DNA of 64,000 nucleotides from Tachypleus tridentatus (GCF_004210375.1 NC_134834.1:37724264-37788263), one strand, 5' to 3'. Positions 12,389-24,545 are shown, counted from the first letter of the stretch. The notes: generated by a model from the letters alone, not told the origin. Made by a program: numbers and translations.

Positions 12389-12508
12389 CTGTAGGAGAGT
12401 GAGATGTGTGGCATTCGCATATCACATAAACAAAGAAGTACAAGCTGCAAGATTCGAAAGTGAAACACATATTTAAATAAATAGACAGTAGCAGCTGAAA
12501 TGTTAAGT
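12389..12508. other. Short spacer between transposon and satellite array
   Basis: 120 bp of unique-looking sequence separate the pogo-like element from the first satellite monomer. Nothing is recognised in it. Confidence 0.6.
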
Positions 12509-15500
12509 TTCCTTGTTTGTTTTAGATGCACAACGGGCTCTTTGTGGAACTTAAATTGTTCCTTGTTTGTTTTAGATGCACAACGGGCTCTATGTGGAAC
12601 TTAAATTGTTCCTTGTTTGTTTTAGATGCACAACGGGCTCATTATGGAACTTAAATTGTTCCTTGTTTGTTTTAGATGCACAACGGGCTCTATGTGGAAC
12701 TTAAATTGTTCCTTGTTTGTTTTAGATGCACAACGGGCTCTATGTGGAACTTAAATTGTTCCTTGTTTGTTTTAGATGCACAACGGGCTCTATGTGGAAC
12801 TTAAATTGTTTCTTGTTTGTTTTAGATGCACAACGGGATCTTTGTGGAACTTAAATTGTTCCTTGTTTGTTTTAGATGCACAACGGGATCTTTGTGGAAC
12901 TTAAATTGTTCCTTGTTTGTTTTAGATGCACAACGGGAACTCCTTGTTTGTTTTAGATGCACAACGGGCTCATTGTGGAACTTAAATTGTTCCTTGTTTG
13001 TTTTAGATGCACAACGGGCTCATTATGGAACTTAAATTGTTCCTTGTTTGTTTTAGATGCACAACGGGCTCTATGTGGAACTTAAATTGTTCCTTGTTTG
13101 TTTTAGATGCACAACGGGATCTTTGTGGAACTTAAATTGTTCCTTGTTTGTTTTAGATGCACAACGGGATCTTTGTGGAACTTAAATTGTTCCTTGTTTG
13201 TTTTAGATGCACAACGGGATCTTTGTGGAACTTAAATTGTTCCTTGTTTGTTTTAGATGCACAACGGGATCTATGTGGAACTTAAATTGTTCCTTGTTTG
13301 TTTTAGATGCACAACTATGTGGCTCTTGTTTGTTTTAGATGCACAACGGGTGGAACTTAAATTGTTCCTTGTTTGTTTTAGATGCACAACGGGCTCATTA
13401 GATGGAACTTAAATTGTTCCTTGTTTGTTTTAGATGCACAACGGGCTCTATGTGGAACTTAAATTGTTCCTTGTTTGTTTTAGATGCACAACGGGCTCTT
13501 TGTGGAACTTAAATTGTTCCTTGTTTGTTTTAGATGCACAACGGGATCTTTGTGGAACTTAAATTGTTCCTTGTTTGTTTTAGATGCACAACGGGATCTT
13601 TGTGGAACTTAAATTGTTCCTTGTTTGTTTTAGATGCACAACGGGATCTTTGTGGAACTTAAATTGTTCCTTGTTTGTTTTAGATGCACAACGGGATCTA
13701 TGTGGAACTTAAATTGTTCCTTGTTTGTTTTAGATGCACAACGGGATCTTTGTGGAACTTAAATTGTTCCTTGTTTGTTTTAGATGCACAACGGGATCTC
13801 TTGTGGAACTTAAATTGTTCCTTGTTTGTTTTAGATGCACAACGGGCTCTATGTGGAACTTAAATTGTTCCTTGTTTGTTTTAGATGCACAACTATGTGG
13901 AACTTAAATTGTTCCTTGTTTGTTTTAGATGCACAACGGGATCTTTGTGGAACTTAAATTGTTCCTTGTTTGTTTTAGATGCACAACGGGATCTTTGTGG
14001 AACTTAAATTGTTCCTTGTTTGTTTTAGATGCACAACGGGATCTTTGTGGAACTTAAATTGTTCCTTGTTTGTTTTAGATGCACAACGGGATCTATGTGG
14101 AACTTAAATTGTTCCTTGTTTGTTTTAGATGCACAACGGGCTCTATGTGGAACTTAAATTGTTCCTTGTTTGTTTTAGATGCACAACGGGCTCATTATGG
14201 AACTTAAATTGTTCCTTGTTTGTTTTAGATGCACAACGGGCTCTATGTGGAACTTAAATTGTTCCTTGTTTGTTTTAGATGATCTTTGTGGAACTTAAAT
14301 TGTTCCTTGTTTGTTTTAGATGCACAACGGGCTCTATGTGGAACTTAAATTGTTCCTTGTTTGTTTTAGATGCACAACGGGATCTTTGTGGAACTTAAAT
14401 TGTTCCTTGTTTGTTTTAGATGCACAACGGGATCTATGTGGAACTTAAATTGTTCCTTGTTTGTTTTAGATGCACAACGGGATCTTTGTGGAACTTAAAT
14501 TGTTCCTTGTTTGTTTTAGATGCACAACGGGATCTATGTGGAACTTAAATTGTTCCTTGTTTGTTTTAGATGCACAACGGGCTCTATGTGGAACTTAAAT
14601 TGTTCCTTGTTTGTTTTAGATGCACAACGGGCTCTATGTGGAACTTAAATTGTTCCTTGTTTGTTTTAGATGCACAACGGGCTCTATGTGGAACTTAAAT
14701 TGTTCCTTGTTTGTTTTAGATGCACAACGGGCTCATTGTGGAACTTAAATTGTTCCTTGTTTGTTTTAGATGCACAACGGGCTCTATGTGGAACTTAAAT
14801 TGTTCCTTGTTTGTTTTAGATGCACAACGGGATCTTTGTGGAACTTAAATTGTTCCTTGTTTGTTTTAGATGCACAACGGGATCTTTGTGGAACTTAAAT
14901 TGTTCCTTGTTTGTTTTAGATGCACAACGGGCTCTATGTGGAACTTAAATTGTTCCTTGTTTGTTTTAGATGCACAACGGGCTCTTTGTGGAACTTAAAT
15001 TGTTCCTTGTTTGTTTTAGATGCACAACGGGATCTATGTGGAACTTAAATTGTTCCTTGTTTGTTTTAGATGCACAACGGGCTCTATGTGGAACTTAAAT
15101 TGTTCCTTGTTTGTTTTAGATGCACAACGGGCTCATTGTGGAACTTAAATTGTTCCTTGTTTGTTTTAGATGCACAACGGGCTCTATGTGGAACTTAAAT
15201 TGTTCCTTGTTTGTTTTAGATGCACAACGGGATCTTTGTGGAACTTAAATTGTTCCTTGTTTGTTTTAGATGCACAACGGGATCTTTGTGGAACTTAAAT
15301 TGTTCCTTGTTTGTTTTAGATGCACAACGGGATCTATGTGGAACTTAAATTGTTCCTTGTTTGTTTTAGATGCACAACGGGCTCTATGTGGAACTTAAAT
15401 TGTTCCTTGTTTGTTTTAGATGCACAACGGGCTCATTATGGAACTTAAATTGTTCCTTGTTTGTTTTAGATGCACAACGGGCTTCTATGTGGAACTTAAA

Positions 15501-18463
15501 TTGTTCCTTGTTTGTTTTAGATGCACAACGGGATCTATGTGGAACTTAAATTGTTCCTTGTTTGTTTTAGATGCACAACGGGCTCTATGTGGAACTTAAA
15601 TTGTTCCTTGTTTGTTTTAGATGCACAACGGGCTCTATGTGGAACTTAAATTGTTCCTTGTTTGTTTTAGATGCACAACGGGATCTTTGTGGAACTTAAA
15701 TTGTTCCTTGTTTGTTTTAGATGCACAACGGGATCTTTGTGGAACTTAAATTGTTCCTTGTTTGTTTTAGATGCACAACGGGCTCTATGTGGAACTTAAA
15801 TTGTTCCTTGTTTGTTTTAGATGCACAACGGGATCTTTGTGGAACTTAAATTGTTCCTTGTTTGTTTTAGATGCACAACGGGCTCTATGTGGAACTTAAA
15901 TTGTTCCTTGTTTGTTTTAGATGCACAACGGGATCTATGTGGAACTTAAATTGTTCCTTGTTTGTTTTAGATGCACAACGGGTTCCTTGTTTGTTTTAGA
16001 TCAACGGGCTCTATGTGGAACTTAAATTGTTCCTTGTTTGTTTTAGATGCACAAACTTTGTGGAACTTAAATTGTTCTATCTTTGTGGAACTTAAATTGT
16101 TCCTTGTTTGTTTTAGATGCACAACGGGCTCTTGTGGAACTTAAATTGTTCCTTGTTTGTTTTAGATGCACAACGGGATCTTTGTGGAACTTAAATTGTT
16201 CCTTGTTTGTTTTAGATGCACAACGGGATCTTTGTGGAACTTAAATTGTTCCTTGTTTGTTTTAGATGCACAACGGGATCTATGTGGAACTTAAATTGTT
16301 CCTTGTTTGTTTTAGATGCACAACGGGATCTTTGTGGAACTTAAATTGTTCCTTGTTTGTTTTAGATGCACAACGGGCTCTTTGTGGAACTTAAATTGTT
16401 CCTTGTTTGTTTTAGATGCACAACGGGCTCTTTGTGGAACTTAAATTGTTCCTTGTTTGTTTTAGATGCACAACGGGATCTATGTGGAACTTAAATTGTT
16501 CCTTGTTTGTTTTAGATGCACAACGGGCTCTATGTGGAACTTAAATTGTTCCTTGTTTGTTTTAGATGCACAACGGGCTCATTGTGGAACTTAAATTGTT
16601 CCTTGTTTGTTTTAGATGCACAACGGGCTCTATGTGGAACTTAAATTGTTCCTTGTTTGTTTTAGATGCACAACGGGATCTTTGTGGAACTTAAATTGTT
16701 CCTTGTTTGTTTTAGATGCACAACGGGATCTTTGTGGAACTTAAATTGTTCCTTGTTTGTTTTAGATGCACAACGGGATCTATGTGGAACTTAAATTGTT
16801 CCTTGTTTGTTTTAGATGCACAACGGGCTCTATGTGGAACTTAAATTGTTCCTTGTTTGTTTTAGATGCACAACGGGCTCATTGTGGAACTTAAATTGTT
16901 CCTTGTTTGTTTTAGATGCACAACGGGATCTATGTGGAACAATTGTTCCTTGTTTGTTTTAGGCTTATGTGGAACTTAAATTGTTCCTTGTTTGTTTTAG
17001 ATGCACAAATGTTCCTTGTTTGTTTTAGATGCACAACGGGCTCTATGTGGAACTTAAATTGTTCCTTGTTTGTTTTAGATGCACAACGGGATCTATGTGG
17101 AACTTAAATTGTTCCTTGTTTGTTTTAGATGCACAACGGGCTCTATGTGGAACTTAAATTGTTCCTTGTTTGTTTTAGATGCACAACGGGCTCTATGTGG
17201 AACTTAAATTGTTCCTTGTTTGTTTTAGATGCACAACGGGCTCTATGTGGAACTTAAATTGTTCCTTGTTTGTTTTAGATGCACAACGGGCTCTATGTGG
17301 AACTTAAATTGTTCCTTGTTTGTTTTAGATGCACAACGGGATCTTTGTGGAACTTAAATTGTTCCTTGTTTGTTTTAGATGCACAACGGGATCTATGTGG
17401 AACTTAAATTGTTCCTTGTTTGTTTTAGATGCACAACGGGCTCTATGTGGAACTTAAATTGTTCCTTGTTTGTTTTAGATGCACAACGGGCTCATTGTGG
17501 AACTTAAATTGTTCCTTGTTTGTTTTAGATGCACAACGGGCTCTATGTGGAACTTAAATTGTTCCTTGTTTGTTTTAGATGCACAACGGGATCTTTGTGG
17601 AACTTAAATTGTTCCTTGTTTGTTTTAGATGCACAACGGGATCTTTGTGGAACTTAAATTGTTCCTTGTTTGTTTTAGATGCACAACGGGATCTTTGTGG
17701 AACTTAAATTGTTCCTTGTTTGTTTTAGATGCACAACGGGCTCTTTGTGGAACTTAAATTGTTCCTTGTTTGTTTTAGATGCACAACGGGCTCTTTGTGG
17801 AACTTAAATTGTTCCTTGTTTGTTTTAGATGCACAACGGGATCTATGTGGAACTTAAATTGTTCCTTGTTTGTTTTAGATGCACAACGGGCTCTATGTGG
17901 AACTTAAATTGTTCCTTGTTTGTTTTAGATGCACAACGGGCTCATTATGGAACTTAAATTGTTCCTTGTTTGTTTTAGATGCACAACGGGCTCTATGTGG
18001 AACTTAAATTGTTCCTTGTTTGTTTTAGATGCACAACGGGATCTTTGTGGAACTTAAATTGTTCCTTGTTTGTTTTAGATGCACAACGGGATCTTTGTGG
18101 AACTTAAATTGTTCCTTGTTTGTTTTAGATGCACAACGGGATCTATGTGGAACTTAAATTGTTCCTTGTTTGTTTTAGATGCACAACGGGCTCTATGTGG
18201 AACTTAAATTGTTCCTTGTTTGTTTTAGATGCACAACGGGCTCATTATGGAACTTAAATTGTTCCTTGTTTGTTTTAGATGCACAACGGGCTCTATGTGG
18301 AACTTAAATTGTTCCTTGTTTGTTTTAGATGCACAACGGGATCTTTGTGGAACTTAAATTGTTCCTTGTTTGTTTTAGATGCACAACGGGATCTTTGTGG
18401 AACTTAAATTGTTCCTTGTTTGTTTTAGATGCACAACGGGCTCTTTGTGGAACTTAAATTGTT
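12509..18463. repeat. Satellite array, 50-bp monomer, about 119 copies, higher-order structure
   Basis: The monomer runs TTCCTTGTTTGTTTTAG, ATGCACAACGGG, a variable heptamer, TGGAACTTAAATTG. Nearly all monomers are exactly 50 bp. Heptamer variants are CTCTATG (A), ATCTTTG (B), CTCATT(A/G) (C), ATCTATG (D) and CTCTTTG (E). In the better-ordered parts the order B-B-D-A-C-A repeats, giving a 300-bp higher-order unit (e.g. 15230-15500, 18030-18330). Truncated or fused monomers occur at about 12938, 13317, 13340, 13891, 14280, 15980-16080 and 16935-17010. Because 50 is not a multiple of three, translations cycle through frames and end at a TAA within three monomers, so the apparent small ORFs are artefacts. 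No spacers of unique sequence, so not CRISPR-like. Confidence 0.98.
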
Positions 18464-18770
18464 ATACTTCCTCAAGCTTACCACTGAGGAAAATCTTTAA
18501 AGTCATCAGTGTTATGAATAATAACCAGAAAAAATTCGCTTATGTGAAGCTTATAATAAACAGCATCAGTATATGAAACAACAAGTACCTTATATGCAAA
18601 ACTGAGTTGTCTTATGCATGAATAGAAAACAAGACATAATATATCAAAAAAATAAACAAGTTCTGACGGTAGCAACACGAAAAAGTTATACAGTAACATA
18701 GTTTTTGTTATTTTTACCAATCTTTTCAAAGGCGTCTCTAAATACGTAAAAGGTTCAGGGATGGGCCATT
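18464..18770. other. Unassigned DNA right of the satellite
   Basis: The boundary is sharp: the last monomer ends AACTTAAATTGTT and the next bases (ATACTTCCTCAAGC) are unrelated. The overlapping short open frames here have no motif. Confidence 0.5.
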
Positions 18771-18900
18771 ATGTTTGTTTGTTTGTAGTTGATCAGAAAG
18801 CTACACAAAGTTCTATCTGTGCTTTGCTCACCACGGGTATCGAAACTCTGTTTATAGCGCTATAAGTCCGTAGACATACCACTGTGCCATTCGGAGGGGA
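18771..18900 (-). mobile_element. SINE-B copy
   Basis: Good minus-strand representative of the short SINE-B family (about 120 bp). The tail is GTTTGTTTGTAGTTGATCAG and AAGCTACACAAAG; the tRNA-like head contains the B box GGTATCGAAAC (complement) and an anticodon-arm segment AGCGCTATAAGTCCGTAGAC. There is no long body between head and tail, unlike SINE-A. Confidence 0.85.
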
Positions 18901-19329
18901 CCGGCCTATAAGCGCAGAAATTTTCAGCGTTTCAGTATGATATCAATCACAGTTTTTATTCTGAATTTTCAAGACACCAACTGAGAATTCGGGGCATTGT
19001 CAAATAACGTAGTGGTACAGACTTCCCGTGTGCCACTGTCTAGTAGCGCCTCTACTTCTTTTTATTTATTGGTAAGAACTTCCGAGTGAAAGTTGAGAAG
19101 TCGAATAATATGTCAAGCGTATTATATTTACTTTTTGCTAACAATAACTAACCAAAAATAACACCAAATTCACTGCAATTCCAATAATATTGTTTATGCA
19201 GCTCTATGTAATATATAAAGTATATCAGATTTTTGTGTTACATGGCCTAAATGTTTTTTTCGTTTAAAGTTGTTTAAAACCTTTCGTGTAAATCTTCACA
19301 TAGGGCATTCTTGTATAGTTGTCCCCACT
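18901..19329. other. Unassigned DNA
   Basis: No gene, repeat or RNA structure recognised. Confidence 0.5.
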
Positions 19330-19505
19330 TTTGAACTGGCAGATTAGCAGTTAGCAATACCCACTGCTAACTGTTCAGCTACTTCTATCTGACAGAATAA
19401 CAGTATTTGATCGTCAATCTTTTAACGCATCCATGCTTTTTCGGCAACGGGCAGCAATCATTGAATCCTCGGATTTACAATCCAAGCCAGCCACCCAGTG
19501 ACACA
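19330..19505 (-). mobile_element. Highly diverged tRNA-headed SINE relic
   Basis: Minus-strand order matches SINE-A: a CTGCTAACTGTTCAGCTACTTCTATCTGACAGAATAACAG body block, TTAACGCATCCATGC, then a head with TTGAATCCTCGGATTTACAATCCAAGC. The anticodon-arm sequence TTTACAA resembles SINE-C heads, so it may be a separate or chimeric old family. Confidence 0.5.
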
Positions 19506-19534
19506 ATAGTATGTCTGAGGACTTAAAACGCTAG

Positions 19535-19612
19535 AAACCTGGTTTCGGTGCTTGTGATAAACAGAGCGCAGATAAACCATTTTGAAGCCTTATGCTTCAT
19601 TACAAACAAACA
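19535..19612 (+). mobile_element. 5'-truncated SINE-B
   Basis: Begins inside the head (GAAACCTGGTTTCGGTGC), then CAGAGCGCAGATAAACCATTTTG and TTATGCTTCATTACAAACAAACAAAC. The CAAA-type tail is kept. Diverged. Confidence 0.55.
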
Positions 19613-20613
19613 AACATATAAATACAATCCGAGCATCTTTACTTCTAGTCTGGGCCAAGCCTTTTTAATTTTAAATCTTTCATTTGGCCTTAAAATATTA
19701 TATATATTTCTATGTATGTTAACAGCATGCTCACTTGTAAATACTTACAGACATGAAATTTTAAGGACCATGTGACATTTCATCTTCAGTTGATGCCATC
19801 GAGAAGAATCCGATGAATGCCACTTTCGTTTTATCCTCTAAAGTACCATTTGGTCTGTTTGGTTGGTATCCCACGTTTCATCTACGATTATTCCGAACTT
19901 TTCGATCATCAGCATATCGCAACAAGATTAGATACAGTTTCTTGTATCTCGTTCTGGGTGGATGGTGATGTCAACTGAGTATCTTATGATGGCTTTGTAA
20001 TTTCTCCTTGAACCAGAGCATCCTTGTACCTGAAGTAGGCTAATTCCAGTAAACTTGTTCTATTGATATCAGACATTTACTTGATTTTTGTAATGTCCTT
20101 TTCGTCTTCTGATGTACTCTTATTGAAATATTTTTCTTTTTGCGCAGTGTAGATCAGGTACTCGATGATTATATGTAAATACTCGCATCCGTGAAAGATC
20201 TGGTATTTATGAACCATATCCAACTGATGCAACCCAGAAGGTTGCATTGATCTTCAAACTGACCCATTTAGCCATTGCCTTATTGTGATTAACGAATCTC
20301 GAATGCTTTATGAGTCAATGACTCTTTTTTTTTTCTCCAACTTTTAAACTTAAAATCATACATACTGACGTTTACCCACCTGAAAATTAATCCAGGGTGT
20401 GTTATATACCACTGAGGAATTGAAATCCTTTTAAGATAATTCTCTTCAGAACTTTTTCGGATTATACTCCTTTTAGAATTGGTTGCCATACGTAAAAGGT
20501 TCGTAACTTTTGTCATCTCATCTTGCTCAGAGGTCGAATCAACGTCAGACATTACAATAAAGGAACCATGCAAAATATCAGAAACAATCTAATCTGTGGT
20601 TGTACGAGAGCAG

Positions 20614-20864
20614 TCGTAATCTGAGGGTCGCGGGTTCGCATCCCCGTCGCGCCAAACATGCTCGCCCTTTCAGCCGTGGGGGCGTTATAATGTGACGGTC
20701 AATCCCACTATTCGTTGGTAAAAGAGTAGCCCAAGAGTTGGCGGTGGGTGGTGATGAGTAGCTGCCTTCCCTCTAGTCTTACACTACTAAATTAGGGACA
20801 GCTAATACAGATAGCCCTCGAATAGCTTTGTGCGAAATTCAAAAAACAAAAAACAAACAAACAA
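20614..20864 (+). mobile_element. SINE-A copy, 5'-truncated, with target-site duplication
   Basis: Plus-strand copy that begins at the anticodon loop (TCGTAATCTGAGGG), so the A box is missing; the body and CAAA-rich tail are complete. The flanking duplication TACGAGAGCAG is perfect (20603-20613 and 20865-20875). Its B box reads GGTTCGCATCC, one change from the usual GGTTCGAATCC. It interrupts the broken coding region. Confidence 0.95.
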
Positions 20865-21031
20865 TACGAGAGCAGAATTAATGCCCTACTCAGACACAAC
20901 AAGCTGTGCTTCTGGGTAATATTTTCCACAAAAAAAGTCTAAATCATTCACAATGAGCTCAACAATGGTGATCTTCTCTAATCCGATTTCTGGATGGACC
21001 ACTTCTTCCAAACAAACCATTATTTTTATGG

Positions 21032-21306
21032 GGCCCGGCATGACCAAGCGTGTTAAGGCGTTCGACTCGTAATTCAAGGGTCGCGGGTTCGAATCCCGGT
21101 CGCACCAAACATGCTCCCCTTTCAGCCGTGGGGGCGTTATAATGTTACGGTCAATTCCACTATTTGTTGGTAAAAGAGTAGCCCAAGAGTTGGCGGTGGG
21201 TGGTGATGACTAGCTGCCTTCCCTCTAGTCTTACACTGCTAAATTAGGGACAGTTAGCGCAGATAGCCCTCGAGTAGCTTTGCGCGAAATTCAAAACAAA
21301 CAAACA
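21032..21306 (+). mobile_element. SINE-A copy, full length
   Basis: The best full-length plus-strand example: head from GCCCGGCATGACCAAGCGTG, B box GGTTCGAATCC, body with CCGTGGGGGCGTTATAATG, tail GCGAAATTCAAAACAAACAAAC. Flanks show an imperfect duplication (ATTTTTATGG before, ATTTCGATGG after; 8 of 10). The downstream flank is shared with the SINE-A at 54961. Confidence 0.95.
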
Positions 21307-21721
21307 ATTTCGATGGACTATTTTGTGTGCAAAGATTCACAAAAACAATTTCGCTCCTTCTACTTGCTTTTTTCTCGACAGTTACCAGATTTCGAGGCTT
21401 TGCGTTCTCAATGAAGTCATTAAGTTGTAATTGATTTGCATTTACCACTGCACTGAATTAGACTTTCTCGATTTTTCACATATATATGGAGGTGGGAATG
21501 TGTCGAGGAAGTTCGATGAAATTCTGTTATTGTGATGTAAAAAATTATGCTTATGTACTAATATCGCAACTGTATAAGGTATGTGATGTTTTCTATATAG
21601 TCTACACTCTTTCAACGAAATATTAGTATTTTTCGGCTTGAAAAAATAGTCGCATGCATTTGGTTCTGTTGACACTTTGTTGTTGGAAGTCCAGAGCCGT
21701 ATTGCCTCTATTAGATTTTTT

Positions 21722-22685
21722 AAGCCAAATATTTATAGTAAGTGTCTGTGACTTGTTGGCAATAAATTACAACAGTAAACGAATAGCAACACAGTCCACT
21801 TGTTTCTGAACAGTGTATTAAAACAAGTCAAACATATATACAAATATCTGTTCACTTTAATATTTGTGGTTTTTATGTGAATAAACATGCAATTTTTTAA
21901 ACTATATTTCATGCAAAATTGCTCCCGATTTAGTTTCATAATATACATATTTTACAAATGTTCTGGAGACACACCCTCGTGTAATTAGTATGATTTGCAT
22001 GTTGATTGTACTTCGCACAATATGCGATGGCTTTTGGTCTCACAAATTAGAACTTCCCTTTCAAACACTCTGCGTACAGACTTGCTTTGGACATTGCTTT
22101 ACATTATTAGCCTTATAATCGAGTCAATTTCCTTTCCGCATGCTTCGCCCGGTGGTGATAGTACTGTTCACACGACATTTGAGATGTTATGATGACATTT
22201 TTGCGAAATCGTTAGTTAATGCGTGAAAAGTAAGATTCATTAGAACACTTAGACTATATGCATACCAATCATCAATATGTACGTCGCTAAATATCATTAG
22301 ATCAGTTTCTCAAGTATTTTTAAATTTCGCTAAATTCCATAAATAATCAACTATATAATTATAATGACAGTCTTAAGCCATAATTTCTGTGCAAAATATG
22401 AGACTTAATATTTCTGAAAGAAGAATAAATGTTAACTTCGAGATTAAATATTTCCACCAATTGTACTAGTTAACTTAAGTTTCTACCTACATTGGTATGG
22501 AAGTATGCCGGATTCTTGTTCTCTGAAAAGGAAACTACTGTTTTCCTATTTTGTTTCCTACCCCCAGTCCGTGATGTTCGTAACCTAGCTCTTAGCAATC
22601 AATGTTAAAATAAACAAAAAAATCCTAAAACCATCTCAAGCTGAACAACATCTTACGTGCAAGTGGGCTAACTGGTCAGATCAAA
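21722..22685. other. Unassigned AT-rich DNA
   Basis: Short open frames at 21733-21948 (minus) and 21995-22192 (plus) are isolated, compositionally unremarkable and lack motifs or convincing splice borders. Confidence 0.45.
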
Positions 22686-22925
22686 TACATCTAGGGTTCA
22701 GGTATAGCCATCCCTAATATTGAACTATCTACCACGGGGTAAACAATCAGTCAGCAGCACTTGCCGTCACAGAAGTTCTATCCAGCTATCTGAAATAAGT
22801 TGGTTGTCACTTTTATAATGCGCCTATCTGATAGTATAGAGCGTATTAAGTAGGATCACGTCTCGAATCCTGGACCTCGCGGCCTGCAGCCCGAATGATG
22901 ACCGCTAGGCCACATTTAGCCCTTA
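22686..22925 (-). mobile_element. Diverged SINE with a tRNA-Cys-like head (SINE-D)
   Basis: On the minus strand the head reads GGCCTAGCGGTCATCATTCGG, GCTGCAGGCCGCGAGGTCC and GGATTCGAGACG. The GCTGCAG anticodon loop and following GAGGTCC variable/T-arm junction resemble tRNA-Cys(GCA), unlike the other SINE heads here. A body of about 150 bp follows, with AGTGACAACCAACTTATTTCAG. Only one copy is present, so family boundaries are approximate. Confidence 0.55.
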
Positions 22926-24545
22926 CCCAGTTGTAATGAAAAGGGATTATTTGAAATTGGTAATTTGACCACACACCTGAGGCAATTGAGAAAGTATTTC
23001 CGCGCTGAGAATGTGCTGGCCATCATATACGTATATATAGCTATTCCAGTTGGTAATTAACACAATCCTGACTGACCTCTGTGTTAGAGATTACTCTTCT
23101 AAAGATACGATTCAACCAACTGCAGTCCAGTAGTAATTATTTTAGCATAACCTTCTGTTTACCTCAGCTGTTGATGTTACCAAACATCAAACGTAATTAT
23201 AACTTCGATAATCATAACAACATCTTGTTTTTCACTTTCGCCTTCGAAGAATCTCATTTTCTGAAATGGTAACTAACAAACAAATGGTAATTTTTATTAA
23301 AAACGTGAAAATATGATTATGAACTATTCTCTTTAGTTGAAAAAAAAAGGTGAAAATTATCTAACTCAAAATACCTTACGCAATTCCTCTACAGAAATCA
23401 GTTTGGTTTGACATTTTCATTGCGAGGAAAGATGTTAGTCAGTTTTTTTTTAATGTTAGCATTACCTTTGATCCTAGGCTGTCATTAAATTTTGCACAAA
23501 ATAAATAAATAAAACAAAGGGGTGACAGTTCACTTTGTATTAATTAGAAGGACCTCTTCCCTTACATCTCAAAATTCCTTTTGTGTAATTTGAATCAACT
23601 ATGGTTTCCTTTACTGACTGCTAAGGTGTATTCCCTTCCTTTGAAGTTTTTTCTGATAGTTCCTCTTGCACAGTTCTTGAGTCATTCTCTTCCAGGCTTA
23701 CTTGGAAATCATTCATTTTCGGAATTAGGTTTTAAAATTTCTTAGTGCTTTGGTGCAGCATTTAAATAAATAATTGGCGCACTCCACTTTTTCTACCTAC
23801 CTACCATAACTACACTTCTCTTTTATTCTTTTATACCCACTCGAGTCTCTATTTGCTATTATTTTTTTATGTATAATATGTATGTCTTTAACGTTCAGAA
23901 CTCCCTCATTTGTAATGCCAGGCTCCATGTGTGTAGAAGGGCCATGCAGTTTTTCCAACAATGATGTTTTCCACTGATGGCTGTTGATTTATTTCGTAAA
24001 CAGTTGCTACACAACATGCTTCTCACACCTACATATAACATTTGTTTTGTGCGGAAACCATTTATAGCGGCACACAAAACTTTGCATTGTATTTCTGTCT
24101 GTAACAGCGTTAGGACTTACTAGCATTAGTGTAAACAGTAATAAATGGCTTTCCAACACTGCTTCTACTGCTATTTCTTTTTCTTTTGCTCCAGCATGTA
24201 ACTTGGTCTCTATTGTCGCTTACTTAATACTGAAAGATTTGAATCTACTCAAAGTTAATATTATTCGACGAAAAAAGTTCGAATAAAACTGTGAACAAAT
24301 ATACAAATATTTGAACAAATATGTCCAGTTATACGACTGCCACTGTGTAGTGCGTCAAGACTGCACTATGAGAAAAAACGTGAGAAGTGATTGGATGAAG
24401 TTCTGTCTTCTGGGGAGTAGTTTACTTCTCAACTACACTACAAGATTCAGTTACTTTACCATATCAATTTACAAGACAGAAATGACAACTGTTTTTTAAA
24501 AAAATTAGTAATTTAAAGTGTCCCGAATTAATGAAAATACAAGTT
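22926..24545. other. Unassigned DNA
   Basis: No supported gene. Short open frames at 23081-23272, 23895-24077 (minus) and 24311-24499 show no motif. A T-rich segment near 23440-23455 is low complexity. Confidence 0.45.

Larger units (their letters stand above)
19771..21720 (-). pseudogene. Broken coding region of unknown family, split by two SINE-A insertions
   Basis: Several minus-strand frames with protein-like composition succeed one another and are interrupted by stops, frameshifts and two SINEs. From the 5' side: 21675-21442 (77 codons), shifting frame to 21448-21307; SINE at 21032-21306; about 46 codons in 21030-20886 ending in TAG; SINE at 20614-20864; 94 codons from 20573 to 20289, basic and with a WYITHPG segment; then short coding-like pieces at about 20280-20205, 20215-20075, 20070-19980, 19925-19850 and 19830-19770. 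The protein is not recognised. It could be an old host gene, a mobile-element gene or an integrated viral gene; nothing here decides. A 120-bp piece (21307-21425) recurs at 54492-54960, so the sequence is multicopy. Confidence 0.45.

Noticed and set aside
12509-18463. CRISPR-like array
   Set aside because: Repeats are directly adjacent with no unique spacers, in eukaryotic DNA with no cas-like genes.
12509-18463. CENP-B box in the satellite monomer
   Set aside because: Only the CGGG end matches; the TTCG half and the central A are absent, so the nearby pogo-like element does not support a CENP-B connection.
12826-18576. Small open frames inside and at the end of the satellite (for example at 12826, 16916 and 18379)
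   Set aside because: They are the 50-bp monomer read through rotating frames and end at the same recurrent TAA or at array edges. No evidence of a real protein.
20614-21110. Functional tRNA genes at the many A/B-box sites
   Set aside because: Every instance is the head of a SINE with a body and CAAA-rich tail, and has mismatched anticodon or acceptor stems.
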